This document shows positions 23,764 through 32,401 of a stretch of 64,000 nt of DNA, piece by piece. How positions within the stretch are numbered: the first letter of the stretch is position 1; each line of letters starts with the position of its first letter. The position numbers were made by a program, and so were the translations under genes. The stretch is from Bog-375 sp049587755 (GTDB lineage: Bacteria > Acidobacteriota > Terriglobia > Bryobacterales > Bryobacteraceae): positions 1 through 64,000 of the forward strand of contig JBAVEN010000077.1 in assembly GCA_049587755.1 (NCBI GenBank). Reading direction: 5' to 3'. Below the pieces are notes generated by a model that was given only the letters and a program-made list of their open reading frames with translations, searched no databases and was not told the origin of the DNA.

Positions 23764-23783
23764 GGGCCGGGCATGCCCGGCCC
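23764..23783. repeat. dispersed GGGCCGGGCA palindrome, copy 1
   Basis: GGGCCGGGCATGCCCGGCCC is a perfect 20-bp palindrome followed by CCTAC. A second copy with the same CCTAC flank lies at 35537-35556. Both are intergenic. This one is between fabF and etfB and could reduce readthrough or be a REP element. Confidence 0.7.
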
Positions 23784-23834
23784 CTACAAAACAGGTTTGG
23801 GGTCCTCTCGCACCGCCACAGAGCGGCGGCTTCA

Positions 23835-25076
23835 CTACTCAGAATACCGCTTAAAGATGAGGCAGCCGTTGGTGCCGCCGAAGCCGAAGCTATTGGAGAG
23901 CGCGTAGTCGATCTTCATCGGCCGGGCGTGGTTGGGGATGTAATCCAGATCGCAGCCGGCATCCGGATGCTCATGGTTGATGGTCGGCGGCGCCACCTGA
24001 TCGCGCAGCGCCAGCACGCTGATGCCGGCTTCGAGCCCGCCGGATCCGCCCAGCAGGTGGCCGGTCATTGACTTGGTGGAACTGACGGCCACTTTGTAAG
24101 CGTGGTCGCCGAAGGCGCGCTTGATGGCCGCGGTTTCGGCGCGGTCGCCGACCTCGGTGGAAGTGCCATGAGCGTTGATGTAGTCCACCTGCCCGGGGGC
24201 GATCGCGGCGTCGCGCAGCGCATTGCGCATCACCCGGTAGGCGCCATCGCCATCGGGCGACGGCGCGGTGACATGAAACGCGTCGGCGCTCATACCGTAG
24301 CCGACGATTTCGGCCAGAATGCGCGCGGACCGGCGGCGGGCGAATTCCAGCTCCTCGAGCACCAGGATGCCGGCGCCTTCGCCCACCACGAAGCCGTCCC
24401 GGTCCCGGTCCCAGGGGCGCGAGGCGCGTTCCGGTTCGTCGTTGCGCGTGGAAAGCGCCCGCATGGCGGCGAAACCGCCGATGCTCATGGGAGTGACCGC
24501 GCCCTCCGTGCCGCCGCAGATCATGGCGTCGGCGTCGCCACGCTGGATCATGCGGAAAGAATCGCCGATCGAGTGGGAGCTGGTGGTACACGCGGTGGCG
24601 GTAGCGGAATTGGGCCCCTTGGCGCCGCTGCGAATCGAAACATAGCCCGAGGCGAGATTGACGATGGTGGCGGGAATGAAAAATGGGGAAATGCGGCGCG
24701 GGCCCTCTTCCAAAAGCGTCTTGTGCTCGCGCTCGATGACTTCGAATCCCCCGATGCCGCTACCGATGTAGACACCCACCATTTCTTCGGTCTCCGGCGT
24801 GACCTTCAGGCCGGAGTGGGCGAGCGCGCAATCCGAGGCCGCGATGGCGAACTGGATGAAGCGCCCCATCTTCTTGATTTCTTTTTTTTCGATGTACCGC
24901 GCCGGATCGAATCCTTTGACTTCTCCGGCGATGCGGCAGGAAAAGGCCGAAGCATCGAACTGCGTGATGGGGCCAATGCCGCATTTGCCGGCGCGAATGG
25001 CGGCCCAGGAGTCCTCGGTTCCGATGGCTAGCGGCGTCACCAATCCCACGCCGGTCACTACCACTCTTCTCGTCAA
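23835..25076 (-). CDS. fabF: 3-oxoacyl-[acyl-carrier-protein] synthase II
   Basis: This 413-residue thiolase-fold enzyme extends acyl-ACP with malonyl-ACP. The catalytic cysteine is in SATATACTTSSHSIGD, and the histidines are in NAHGTSTEVGD and STKSMTGHLLGGSGG, giving the Cys-His-His triad. NSFGFGGTNG is the usual C-terminal glycine motif. The start is TTG (MTRRVVVTGVG) behind a Shine-Dalgarno-like AGGGAGA; a GTG four codons in is the alternative. It is 24 bp downstream of acpP, the common pair. Confidence 0.95.
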   Translation of the reverse strand: MTRRVVVTGVGLVTPLAIGTEDSWAAIRAGKCGIGPITQFDASAFSCRIAGEVKGFDPARYIEKKEIKKMGRFIQFAIAASDCALAHSGLKVTPETEEMVGVYIGSGIGGFEVIEREHKTLLEEGPRRISPFFIPATIVNLASGYVSIRSGAKGPNSATATACTTSSHSIGDSFRMIQRGDADAMICGGTEGAVTPMSIGGFAAMRALSTRNDEPERASRPWDRDRDGFVVGEGAGILVLEELEFARRRSARILAEIVGYGMSADAFHVTAPSPDGDGAYRVMRNALRDAAIAPGQVDYINAHGTSTEVGDRAETAAIKRAFGDHAYKVAVSSTKSMTGHLLGGSGGLEAGISVLALRDQVAPPTINHEHPDAGCDLDYIPNHARPMKIDYALSNSFGFGGTNGCLIFKRYSE

Positions 25077-25100
25077 GTCCGGTCTCCCTGAGAAAAGTGG

Positions 25101-25343
25101 CTACTTCTTGGCAGTCTTGTTCTCGATGTAGTCAACGGCGTCCTTGACAGTTGTGATCTTCTCGGCGTCCTCGTCGGGGATCTCGAGCTCGAAGGCCTCC
25201 TCGAAGGCCATCACGAGTTCGACGATGTCCAGCGAATCCGCGCCCAAGTCGTCAACGAACGACGCGGTACTGTCGACCTGGCTCTCGTCGACGCCCAACT
25301 GCTCGACGATGATCTGCTTCACCTTCTGCTCTACTAATGCCAT
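25101..25343 (-). CDS. acpP: acyl carrier protein
   Basis: An 80-residue acidic four-helix protein (MALVEQKVKQIIVEQLGVDE). The phosphopantetheine-bearing serine is in DDLGADSLDIVELVM, the invariant DSL motif. It carries growing acyl chains for FabF and partners. A strong Shine-Dalgarno (GGAGGAG) precedes the ATG. It is the first gene of an acpP-fabF unit and is divergent from the ABC-transporter gene at 25521. Confidence 0.96.
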   Translation of the reverse strand: MALVEQKVKQIIVEQLGVDESQVDSTASFVDDLGADSLDIVELVMAFEEAFELEIPDEDAEKITTVKDAVDYIENKTAKK

Positions 25344-25520
25344 GCACTCCTCCTGGGATATGCGAACGCGTTGATTTTAGCTGCCTTTGCGGAGACTTCG
25401 CAAGTAATAGGCCGATAAGACGGCCCGGCCCCATGCAAGTTGCTCATGGGCAAGACCGGAAACTTCATTCTGCCACATTTCGCACGGGAACTTTCAGCCG
25501 GTCGTGGTGTCCATTTCAAC

Positions 25521-26339
25521 ATGGACTGGGAACACTGGGAAGCGGCCGTTCCGGTGCTCGAAGCGCGGTCACTGACTAAACGGTACGACGGCTTCCGGGC
25601 GGTACGCGACGTGAGTTTCTCCATCCGGCCAGGCGAACTGCTGGGCGAGGTGGGGCCGAACGGCGCCGGCAAGAGCACCATCGTCAGAATGTTGACCGGG
25701 CTGACCGAGCCGAGCGCCGGCAACGTGCTGTTTCGCGGCCGGCCAATCGCCAGCGATTTGGGGGACTACAAACGCAACCTTGGCTATGTGCCGGAAACGC
25801 CGGACCTCTACGGATTTCTCACCGGCTGGGAGTATCTGGAAATGGTGGCCACGCTGCGGGGCCTGGAACGGCACCGGTTTCGGCGGAAAGCCGAAGCCAT
25901 GCTGGACGCCCTGACGCTGTTCCCCAACCGTCACAACCCGATTGCCGGTTATTCCAAAGGCATGCGCCAGCGCATCGTGGTGATTTCGGCGCTGCTGGAC
26001 AATCCCGCCGTGCTGATCCTGGACGAGCCGTTTTCGGGGCTGGATGTGACCAGCGCGCTGGTATTGCGGCGCCTGATCGGAATGCTGGCGGCGAAGGGCA
26101 AGGCCATCCTCTTCTCATCGCCAGTGCTGGAACAGGTGGACCAATTGTGTTCGCACCTGCTGTTGTTGCGGCGCGGCTCGGTGGTGGCCAGCGGGACGAT
26201 GGAAGAAATGCGCGCCGGCCCCGAAGGGCGCGCCGGCGAACTGAGCCTGGAAGCACGGGTCATGCAACTGACGGAACAGGTGGATGCTGGTGAGGTTGCG
26301 CAGAATCTTCTCGCAGCGGCGATGGCGCCTTCGCGCTAG
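25521..26339 (+). CDS. ABC transporter ATP-binding protein
   Basis: A 272-residue ABC ATPase: Walker A GPNGAGKST, Q-loop region LGYVPETPDLYGFLTG, signature YSKGMRQRIVVISAL (KGM variant of LSGGQ), Walker B AVLILDEPFSGLD, and a switch-region FSSPVLEQVDQLC (S in place of the usual TH). The variant signature is common in CcmA/NatA-type exporters. An ATG at 25521 starts just before the nucleotide-binding domain; an earlier ATG at 25446 is possible. Its 3' end overlaps the permease gene by 56 bp. The pair likely exports an unknown substrate. Confidence 0.88.
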   Translation: MDWEHWEAAVPVLEARSLTKRYDGFRAVRDVSFSIRPGELLGEVGPNGAGKSTIVRMLTGLTEPSAGNVLFRGRPIASDLGDYKRNLGYVPETPDLYGFLTGWEYLEMVATLRGLERHRFRRKAEAMLDALTLFPNRHNPIAGYSKGMRQRIVVISALLDNPAVLILDEPFSGLDVTSALVLRRLIGMLAAKGKAILFSSPVLEQVDQLCSHLLLLRRGSVVASGTMEEMRAGPEGRAGELSLEARVMQLTEQVDAGEVAQNLLAAAMAPSR

Positions 26340-28056
26340 CCGCCTGGCCCGGAGGCCGATTTTTCGCCTGACGCGCCATTTCCTGGCCCGGCTGGTACAC
26401 GGCGGCCAGGAGGACGGGTCAGATTTCAACCTCGGTGCGGGCGGATTGCTCGGACTGCTGGCCGCTCCGGGCGCCTTCCAGACCTTCGTCATGATCAATA
26501 AGTACTCGACGCTGCTAGACTTTTTTCTCCACCACCAGCGGCCGGACTACTACCTCCGTTCGATCCCGGACAAATACTTGTTCATTTCCATCGCCATGGC
26601 AGTGACCGGAATTGTGACGGTCCTGAAGTGGGACCGCATTCTACCCGATGCCCAGGACTATACGAACCTGGCGCCGCTGCCGATCCGGGCGCGCACCATT
26701 CTCGCCGCCAACGTGGCGGCGATCGGGATTGCGGTGCTGCTGTTCGTGGCAGTCGCCAATGCCTTTTCCACGCTGCTGTTTCCGGCGTTCGTGACGGCCG
26801 CGGCTCAGGTGGGGCTGCCCGAGCTTGTGCGTTTCGTGGCGATCCACGCCGGCGTCATGGCACTGGCCAGCCTGTTCACGTTCTGCGCGGTGTTCACCAT
26901 ACTGGGGATCTTCGCTACGGTGTTGCCACGGCGGGCGTTTCAGGGCGTCTCATCCTGGCTGCGCGGCATTTTGGTGGTGGCATTCCTGATGCTGTTGCCG
27001 AGCGGTGAAGCCGCGCCAGCGCTGCTGCGGCAACTGGCGGACAAGCCGGATTCACCGCTCAGCTGGCTTCCCTCGTTCTGGTTCCTGGGCCTGTACCAAT
27101 CGCTGCAGCACAGGGCCACGCCGGTGCTCGCGGAAGTGGGGCGTATGGCGTTGCCCGCCACGGCGGTTTTGTTCGTCTGCATGGTGTCGACGTACGCCCT
27201 CAGCTATCGGCGACGCTTTCGAGCCGTTTTGGAATCCGCCCGGCGCCACAGCGGCCCCCGCGGCTTTCGGCTGGTGCCGGCGGCGCTCGACCTGTTTGCA
27301 AGCCCTGCCCAGGGGTTTGAACGCGCCTGCCACCGATTTACGACACGCGCCTTGCTGCGTAACGAAGCCCATCGTCTGTGCCTGGCAGTGGCGCTGGGGC
27401 TGGGATGGCTGCTCGGGTTTCAGAGCGTGGCAAATGCTTCCGGCGGCGCTCGGCCATCGGCGGCCCTGCTCGAAGGCCCGCTAATTGCGGTTTATTTGCT
27501 GCTTCTGGCGCTGCGCCTGGCATTTGAGATGCCGGCGGTTCTGCCGGCAAACTGGATCTACCGTTCCCTGCTGGATCCGCTCGCCAACCAGACGCTCGGC
27601 GTGGCACGTCGCGTGATGCTGGCGTTTCTTATTCCGGCTGTGCTGCTGCCATCGGCTGCGTACTTCTGGTGGAGGTGGGGCTGGGCCGCGTCGCTGCTCG
27701 AGATCGCCTGCCTGCTGTGCCTTTCCGCGTGCCTGATGGAAATCCTGCTGTCCGGCTACCGCAAGGTTCCGCTGACGTGTCCCCTGCCCGGCATTCGCCA
27801 AAACTTCCTGGTGCTGTGCCTTGCGCAATTCCTAGCGTTCGAAGCGTTCACTCAGATCGGGGCCGGGGCCGAGCGCTGGATCTTCGATCATCCCCAGCGC
27901 TTCGTCTGGCTGCCGGGGCTGATGCTGACAACCTGGCTATGGCGGCGCCAAAGGCAGCGCCAGGCGCTGGAGGCGGGGGAAGCCGAGTTGGGGATCACCT
28001 TCGAAAGTGCCCCGCCGCCCGACGTGGTGCGGTTGAACATTTTGAGCGGTGGCTGA
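26284..28056 (+). CDS. ABC transporter permease, large polytopic subunit
   Basis: This 590-residue protein has about 12 hydrophobic segments, including FISIAMAVTGIVTVL, ILAANVAAIGIAVLLFVAV, GILVVAFLMLLPSG and CLAVALGLGWLLGF. A charged N-terminus (LRRIFSQRRWRLRASRLARR) precedes them. I did not recognise a specific family. Its coupling to the ATPase gene (56-bp overlap) makes it the membrane partner. The start at 26284 is an ATG inside the ATPase gene; a later start near 26400 is possible. Confidence 0.8.
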   Translation: MLVRLRRIFSQRRWRLRASRLARRPIFRLTRHFLARLVHGGQEDGSDFNLGAGGLLGLLAAPGAFQTFVMINKYSTLLDFFLHHQRPDYYLRSIPDKYLFISIAMAVTGIVTVLKWDRILPDAQDYTNLAPLPIRARTILAANVAAIGIAVLLFVAVANAFSTLLFPAFVTAAAQVGLPELVRFVAIHAGVMALASLFTFCAVFTILGIFATVLPRRAFQGVSSWLRGILVVAFLMLLPSGEAAPALLRQLADKPDSPLSWLPSFWFLGLYQSLQHRATPVLAEVGRMALPATAVLFVCMVSTYALSYRRRFRAVLESARRHSGPRGFRLVPAALDLFASPAQGFERACHRFTTRALLRNEAHRLCLAVALGLGWLLGFQSVANASGGARPSAALLEGPLIAVYLLLLALRLAFEMPAVLPANWIYRSLLDPLANQTLGVARRVMLAFLIPAVLLPSAAYFWWRWGWAASLLEIACLLCLSACLMEILLSGYRKVPLTCPLPGIRQNFLVLCLAQFLAFEAFTQIGAGAERWIFDHPQRFVWLPGLMLTTWLWRRQRQRQALEAGEAELGITFESAPPPDVVRLNILSGG

Positions 28057-28180
28057 AATCCACCAGCGGCGGTGCAATAGGGCCAGCCCGCGCCAGGCGG
28101 AAGCCTTTGCAATCCAAATACTTGCATTTGGTGAAACAGATGCAATAGGTGGGTGCGTCGAAAGTGATGAGGGACCTAGT

Positions 28181-29215
28181 ATGGAACGCATCTCGCAAAT
28201 TGCCATAGTTTTGGCGACCGCAGCCAGCCTCGCGTTGGCGCAAGACCCGGAGTGGCGCCACATCGGCGATCCGGCGCCAGCGCCGGCCGGACAGCAGGCG
28301 CAAGCGCAGGACCAGACGATGCCCGCGGCGCCGGCCCAGCAGCCAAACCCGGAGCCGATAGCACAGCCCAATCCGGAGGGACAGCCGGCCATGGCTCCGG
28401 CTCCTATGCCGCAGGCGGCGCATATCAGCCGCCCCGCATATGGCCTGCCGGCAGAATTGACGGTCAAACCGGGCACATATGTTTCGGTACGCATCAATCA
28501 GGCGCTCTCGACCGCACACAACCAGGTGGGCGATCCGTTCACCGCGACGCTGATGCAGCCACTAGTGGTGGACGGGGTGGTGGCGGCGCATCGCGGCCAA
28601 ACGGTTTATGGGCGCGTGGCGGAAGTTGAAAAGCAGCACTCCGATAAGCCGTCGCGGCTCAGACTGGAGCTGACCAGCTTCACCCTGGCCGATGGCACGC
28701 AGGTAGCGGCCCAAACGCAGTTAGTGACGCGCCAGGGCGGTACCACCCCGGCCGGCGTGCAAGCCGGAACAGTGGCGGGGACGACCGTAGCGGGCGCGGC
28801 AGTCGGCGGAATGGCGGCTTGGGGCACGGGCGCGGCCATCGGAGCGGGCGCCGGAGCGGCGGCCGGACTTGTTGGTGTGCTGCTCACACGCAACCATCCC
28901 ACGGTGATTTATCCGGAAACGGCACTGACCTTCCAGGTGACGGCGCCGGTCACGATATCGACGACGCGCGCACCGCAGGCGTTTCGCTACGTCGGACCCG
29001 AGGATTACGAACGCCCTGCGCTACAGATGTCGGCTGGACCGCGGCGCGCGGTTCCTCCGCCAAACTACTATGGCCCGGGCTACGGGTATCCGTATGCGTA
29101 TCCGTATTACTACGGCTATTCGTACCCCTATGGGTACCCCTATTGGGGACCGCAATGGGGCTTCGGTGCGATGATTCTCGGCGGTCGCGGTTGGGGCTGG
29201 GGCCGCTGGCGCTGA
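28181..29215 (+). CDS. exported glycine-zipper protein with Gly/Tyr/Pro tail
   Basis: This 344-residue protein has a signal peptide (MERISQIAIVLATAASLALA) and a Pro/Gln/Ala-rich linker (25-80). A beta-rich domain follows (LTVKPGTYVSVRINQALSTA, then GDPFTATLMQPLVVDGVVAA). A glycine zipper (TTVAGAAVGGMAAWGTGAAI, then GAGAGAAAGLVG) precedes a tail of repeated tyrosine, proline and glycine (about 285-344). Glycine zippers are typical of outer-membrane-associated proteins. A cell-envelope role is inferred, and no enzyme motif is present. It follows the permease after 124 bp and is probably separately transcribed. Confidence 0.7.
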   Translation: MERISQIAIVLATAASLALAQDPEWRHIGDPAPAPAGQQAQAQDQTMPAAPAQQPNPEPIAQPNPEGQPAMAPAPMPQAAHISRPAYGLPAELTVKPGTYVSVRINQALSTAHNQVGDPFTATLMQPLVVDGVVAAHRGQTVYGRVAEVEKQHSDKPSRLRLELTSFTLADGTQVAAQTQLVTRQGGTTPAGVQAGTVAGTTVAGAAVGGMAAWGTGAAIGAGAGAAAGLVGVLLTRNHPTVIYPETALTFQVTAPVTISTTRAPQAFRYVGPEDYERPALQMSAGPRRAVPPPNYYGPGYGYPYAYPYYYGYSYPYGYPYWGPQWGFGAMILGGRGWGWGRWR

Positions 29216-29351
29216 TCCCGGAGAGGGCACGCAGCTTGCCAGCGAACAATCTTCGCATGGCCCGCGCGTCACGCCTGGCGCATTCCGGAGCAGGCTCAAC
29301 GGCAGAACGACCTGTTTTCGCCGCGAGCGCGCCCGCAGGCTGCGCGGTCCG

Positions 29352-30764
29352 TTAGCGGAGAATTGCCCTCTGCGGAACGGCAGCCGGCGGTGCGGAAGCT
29401 GCCAAATCGTGACTTGACCTCATGGTCCGCATCGCCGCGAAGCTGAGCGTCACGCCAAGCCCCACCATCGCCGGCAGCCTGAAAGAGTATGCTTGTGCCA
29501 AAAAGATGAGAGCCGTCAGGTAACCCACCATTGCCAGCAGGTAGCAGAAACATCCGGTCGCGATTTCCAGGTAGCCCTCCCGCTTAGCCTTGCGATAGGT
29601 CCGAAACACAAGCAGCATTGCCGATCCGAGACCGGCAGTAAAGAAAATAAATGCCGGCACGCCGCACTCCGACGACACCTGAGTGAAAGCACAATGAGTG
29701 GCGTGCCAATTGCCGTGAAATCCCTCGCTTCGGCTCGTCTTCCCTTCAAAGTTGGCGAACTGATCGGGACCGATCCCAAACACCGGATGCTCGATTGTGT
29801 ACTTCACGCTTGTCAAGAAAAGATACTTGCGGGACTCTGCCGATTCCGTGGCCTCCTCCTGTTTGCCGCCAAATAACGAGCCCAGGCGGTTGAGCGTCAT
29901 GCGAGGTAACATGGCTAGTGCCGCCAAGGTTATCACGCCTGCGGCGATCACTAACACGACTTTCCTGGATAGGGAAACGTGAATCAGGATATAGAGAAAC
30001 GCGACTGCCAAGCCGATGAGGCCGCCGCGGGACGCGGTTCCTAATATAATCCAAAGCCCGTACATCAACAATCCCAGGACCACGATGCGGACGATGATCG
30101 ATCTGCCTTTACCGGTCATGAAGAACAACAAAAATGGCAGCACCAATAGCAGTTGCGCCGCCAGATCGTTTGAATTGCCGATCGTTCCGCTGGCCTCCAG
30201 GGACACCCGGCCGTTGGCAACCTGCTCGAAATAGCGCGTCGAGGCCAGATTCATAACGGCGGCAGCGGCTATGGTGCGGAATATAGCCCGGACTTCGCCC
30301 CAGTTCAGGGCCATGCCGCCGACCAACAGCAAGAAAATACCGTCGACTCGGGCGTAGTTTAAAACGCGCTGCACCGAACCTCCCGGCCAGCTACTGAATG
30401 GCGTAGCTAAAACCATCCACGCAAAGAAAGCCACCCAATAGAAGGCAGCACGCGAGCGGAATGTACGCTGCACTCCTCCCATCAGGAGGGTCGATAGTAT
30501 CGCCGGCGGCCCCACTATATACAGCAGATATGTGTTGACATGAGTAATATAGCGAATCAACTCGGGCAGGACGCTGAGGCGCAAGAAGAGCGTCGCCAGG
30601 CAGAAGTAGAAGGCGATTCTACGCAGGGAATGAGTTTCCCACGCGTCCTCAAACGAAAACGGAGGGGGCCCGCCGGCCGCCGGTGCCGCCACCATCGCAT
30701 GGGGCCGCTCGAGCGCTACACCAGGGCCGCCGCCCGCGGAGGCTTGTTGCTTATTTGATTGCAT
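29352..30764 (-). CDS. O-antigen ligase/polymerase-like membrane protein (Wzy_C)
   Basis: This 470-residue protein has about 11 transmembrane segments and a large periplasmic loop. The Wzy/WaaL-type signature is in the loop region (IEHPVFGIGPDQFANFEG and HATHCAFTQVSSECG). These enzymes polymerise or ligate glycans on undecaprenyl carriers. A Pro/Ala-rich cytoplasmic N-terminus precedes TM1. The ATG at 30764 was chosen over the TTG at 30794. It lies about 170 bp downstream of another polytopic gene on the same strand, so the two may form a surface-polysaccharide unit. Confidence 0.75.
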   Translation of the reverse strand: MQSNKQQASAGGGPGVALERPHAMVAAPAAGGPPPFSFEDAWETHSLRRIAFYFCLATLFLRLSVLPELIRYITHVNTYLLYIVGPPAILSTLLMGGVQRTFRSRAAFYWVAFFAWMVLATPFSSWPGGSVQRVLNYARVDGIFLLLVGGMALNWGEVRAIFRTIAAAAVMNLASTRYFEQVANGRVSLEASGTIGNSNDLAAQLLLVLPFLLFFMTGKGRSIIVRIVVLGLLMYGLWIILGTASRGGLIGLAVAFLYILIHVSLSRKVVLVIAAGVITLAALAMLPRMTLNRLGSLFGGKQEEATESAESRKYLFLTSVKYTIEHPVFGIGPDQFANFEGKTSRSEGFHGNWHATHCAFTQVSSECGVPAFIFFTAGLGSAMLLVFRTYRKAKREGYLEIATGCFCYLLAMVGYLTALIFLAQAYSFRLPAMVGLGVTLSFAAMRTMRSSHDLAASAPPAAVPQRAILR

Positions 30765-30932
30765 CCGTTCAATCCAATCATAGTACCGGTGCAATGTGCC
30801 CGCCAGGCATCATGGACGGGCAGAAGGCGCGCGCAGGCAGGTGGCGCGCAGGTGTCTCTAATAAGTATTCACGATCTCGCCGTCACAACCGCTGTCACAG
30901 GCGAGATCAACGGATCTGAGCGACTCCAATTG

Positions 30933-32156
30933 TCAATCCGAACGCCCGATTGCAGAGCCCGCGAAAGTGGAAGCGCCGGCTAACGCTGTGTTCGCGCCCG
31001 TCACCGAAACGTCGCTATCGGTCAGGCCAGCGCCTCGGAAACCCAAGCGCAGCGCACTCAATGCGAAGCCGATCGCCAGCGGTATAAAGGCGTCGAACTG
31101 GCGGGGCTCGCGAAATTTTCCAAATACATACGTCACACCGAACAGAGGGAGCAGCAGGAACGCACTCCGGCGAAGCATTTGCGGTGCCGACTTCCATCCC
31201 CACACAGTAAAGAGAAACATGGGCAGCAGGGTAACAACCGAAGTCCCAATCGCCCTTGGGTCATGCAGTAATTCCCAGAGATTGGTGATCACGCGTATTT
31301 GGAATGGTGAAGTCACGGGTACTGCAGCCATGATGAGGAGCCGAGCCAACAACCAAGCTGCCACCGCTGAGCCGGCGACGGCTACCGAACGGCGCGGCTT
31401 TTCCCGGCCGTAAGATACGGCAACTGCGACAAAGGCCAGGAGGAGAGTATTTTCGTGGTTCAGTGCGCCGATCCCGACCAGCAGAACAAAGAAAATGTAC
31501 CGGCGGTCCCAAAGCGCCAGCAGAGCCAAGGTATATATTAGAATTATTGCAATATCGAAAAAGTCATAGTAAGTCAGAGTGGGCGCTAGCATCACAATCA
31601 GCAGTAACTGCCCGAGATAAGCATTGTCGGTTCCCACAAAACGCGCTGACCAGCGAGCTACCACTAGCATCGTTGCCAGAATTACAGCCGCCTGAACCAG
31701 ATAGAACGCACGGAGTGGCGAAATGCCCGGGATGTGTCCATAGATCCATTGTGCGGGCCACACCAGGAGAAGTCTTCTGCCGAACACGTCCAATGTCTGC
31801 GGAGCAGTCAGGATCTGCTTCAGGGGATACCACGACGCCTCTGATTCCAGACGGGTCAATAGCAGAAAAAGCAGGCCGGAGAAGGACACTGTGAAGATCG
31901 CCAGCTTAGCTTTCGGGGATGATGGTACTCGCAAATGTAATCGCGGGACAATTAGCAACGCGGCGACGACGAGCATGAATAGAATGGCATACAGCCTCAT
32001 TAGGTGCATCAGATCAGCTTCAGTAAGAGCGGGCAGGTCCCCCCTGGAACCGTAATCTACTCGTAAGATCCGTAGAAGGAGCGGCCCGGAAAAGGAAAGG
32101 GCAAAGAACATCAAACCGAGCAGCCCGCTAACCCAGCACGCCAATCGAGTTCGCAT
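30933..32156 (-). CDS. polytopic membrane protein, possible glycan-related
   Basis: This 407-residue protein has about 10 hydrophobic helices, including LGLMFFALSFSGPLLLRIL, LFMLVVAALLIVPRLHL and FDIAIILIYTLALLALW. A polar motif DRRYIFFVLLVGIGALNHEN is shared with uncharacterised sugar-metabolism membrane proteins of the same general size. No catalytic motif is certain. The ATG at 32156 is preceded by a weak leader; a TTG at 32171 is the alternative. Proximity to the Wzy-like gene suggests exopolysaccharide work, as an inference. Confidence 0.6.
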   Translation of the reverse strand: MRTRLACWVSGLLGLMFFALSFSGPLLLRILRVDYGSRGDLPALTEADLMHLMRLYAILFMLVVAALLIVPRLHLRVPSSPKAKLAIFTVSFSGLLFLLLTRLESEASWYPLKQILTAPQTLDVFGRRLLLVWPAQWIYGHIPGISPLRAFYLVQAAVILATMLVVARWSARFVGTDNAYLGQLLLIVMLAPTLTYYDFFDIAIILIYTLALLALWDRRYIFFVLLVGIGALNHENTLLLAFVAVAVSYGREKPRRSVAVAGSAVAAWLLARLLIMAAVPVTSPFQIRVITNLWELLHDPRAIGTSVVTLLPMFLFTVWGWKSAPQMLRRSAFLLLPLFGVTYVFGKFREPRQFDAFIPLAIGFALSALRLGFRGAGLTDSDVSVTGANTALAGASTFAGSAIGRSD

Positions 32157-32401
32157 AATTCGTCCCTTCAAATCAAGCCAACCCGGATTTCGCTACCGGC
32201 GCCGGTAGTGCAAAGAGCGCTCCCTGGACGAGGAGCTTTGGGGGGGTGTACCATCTGGGCACTCAGCTTAGCATCCCTAAGGATCGTGCGGGAAGGCCGG
32301 CATCGTACGCAGAACGTCTCACTCCAGGATGTAGCGGGGCTTCGGCGCGCAGGGGCGAGGCGAACACTGCGGAAGGTTTGTGAAAAAGGAATTGTGCGCG
32401 G

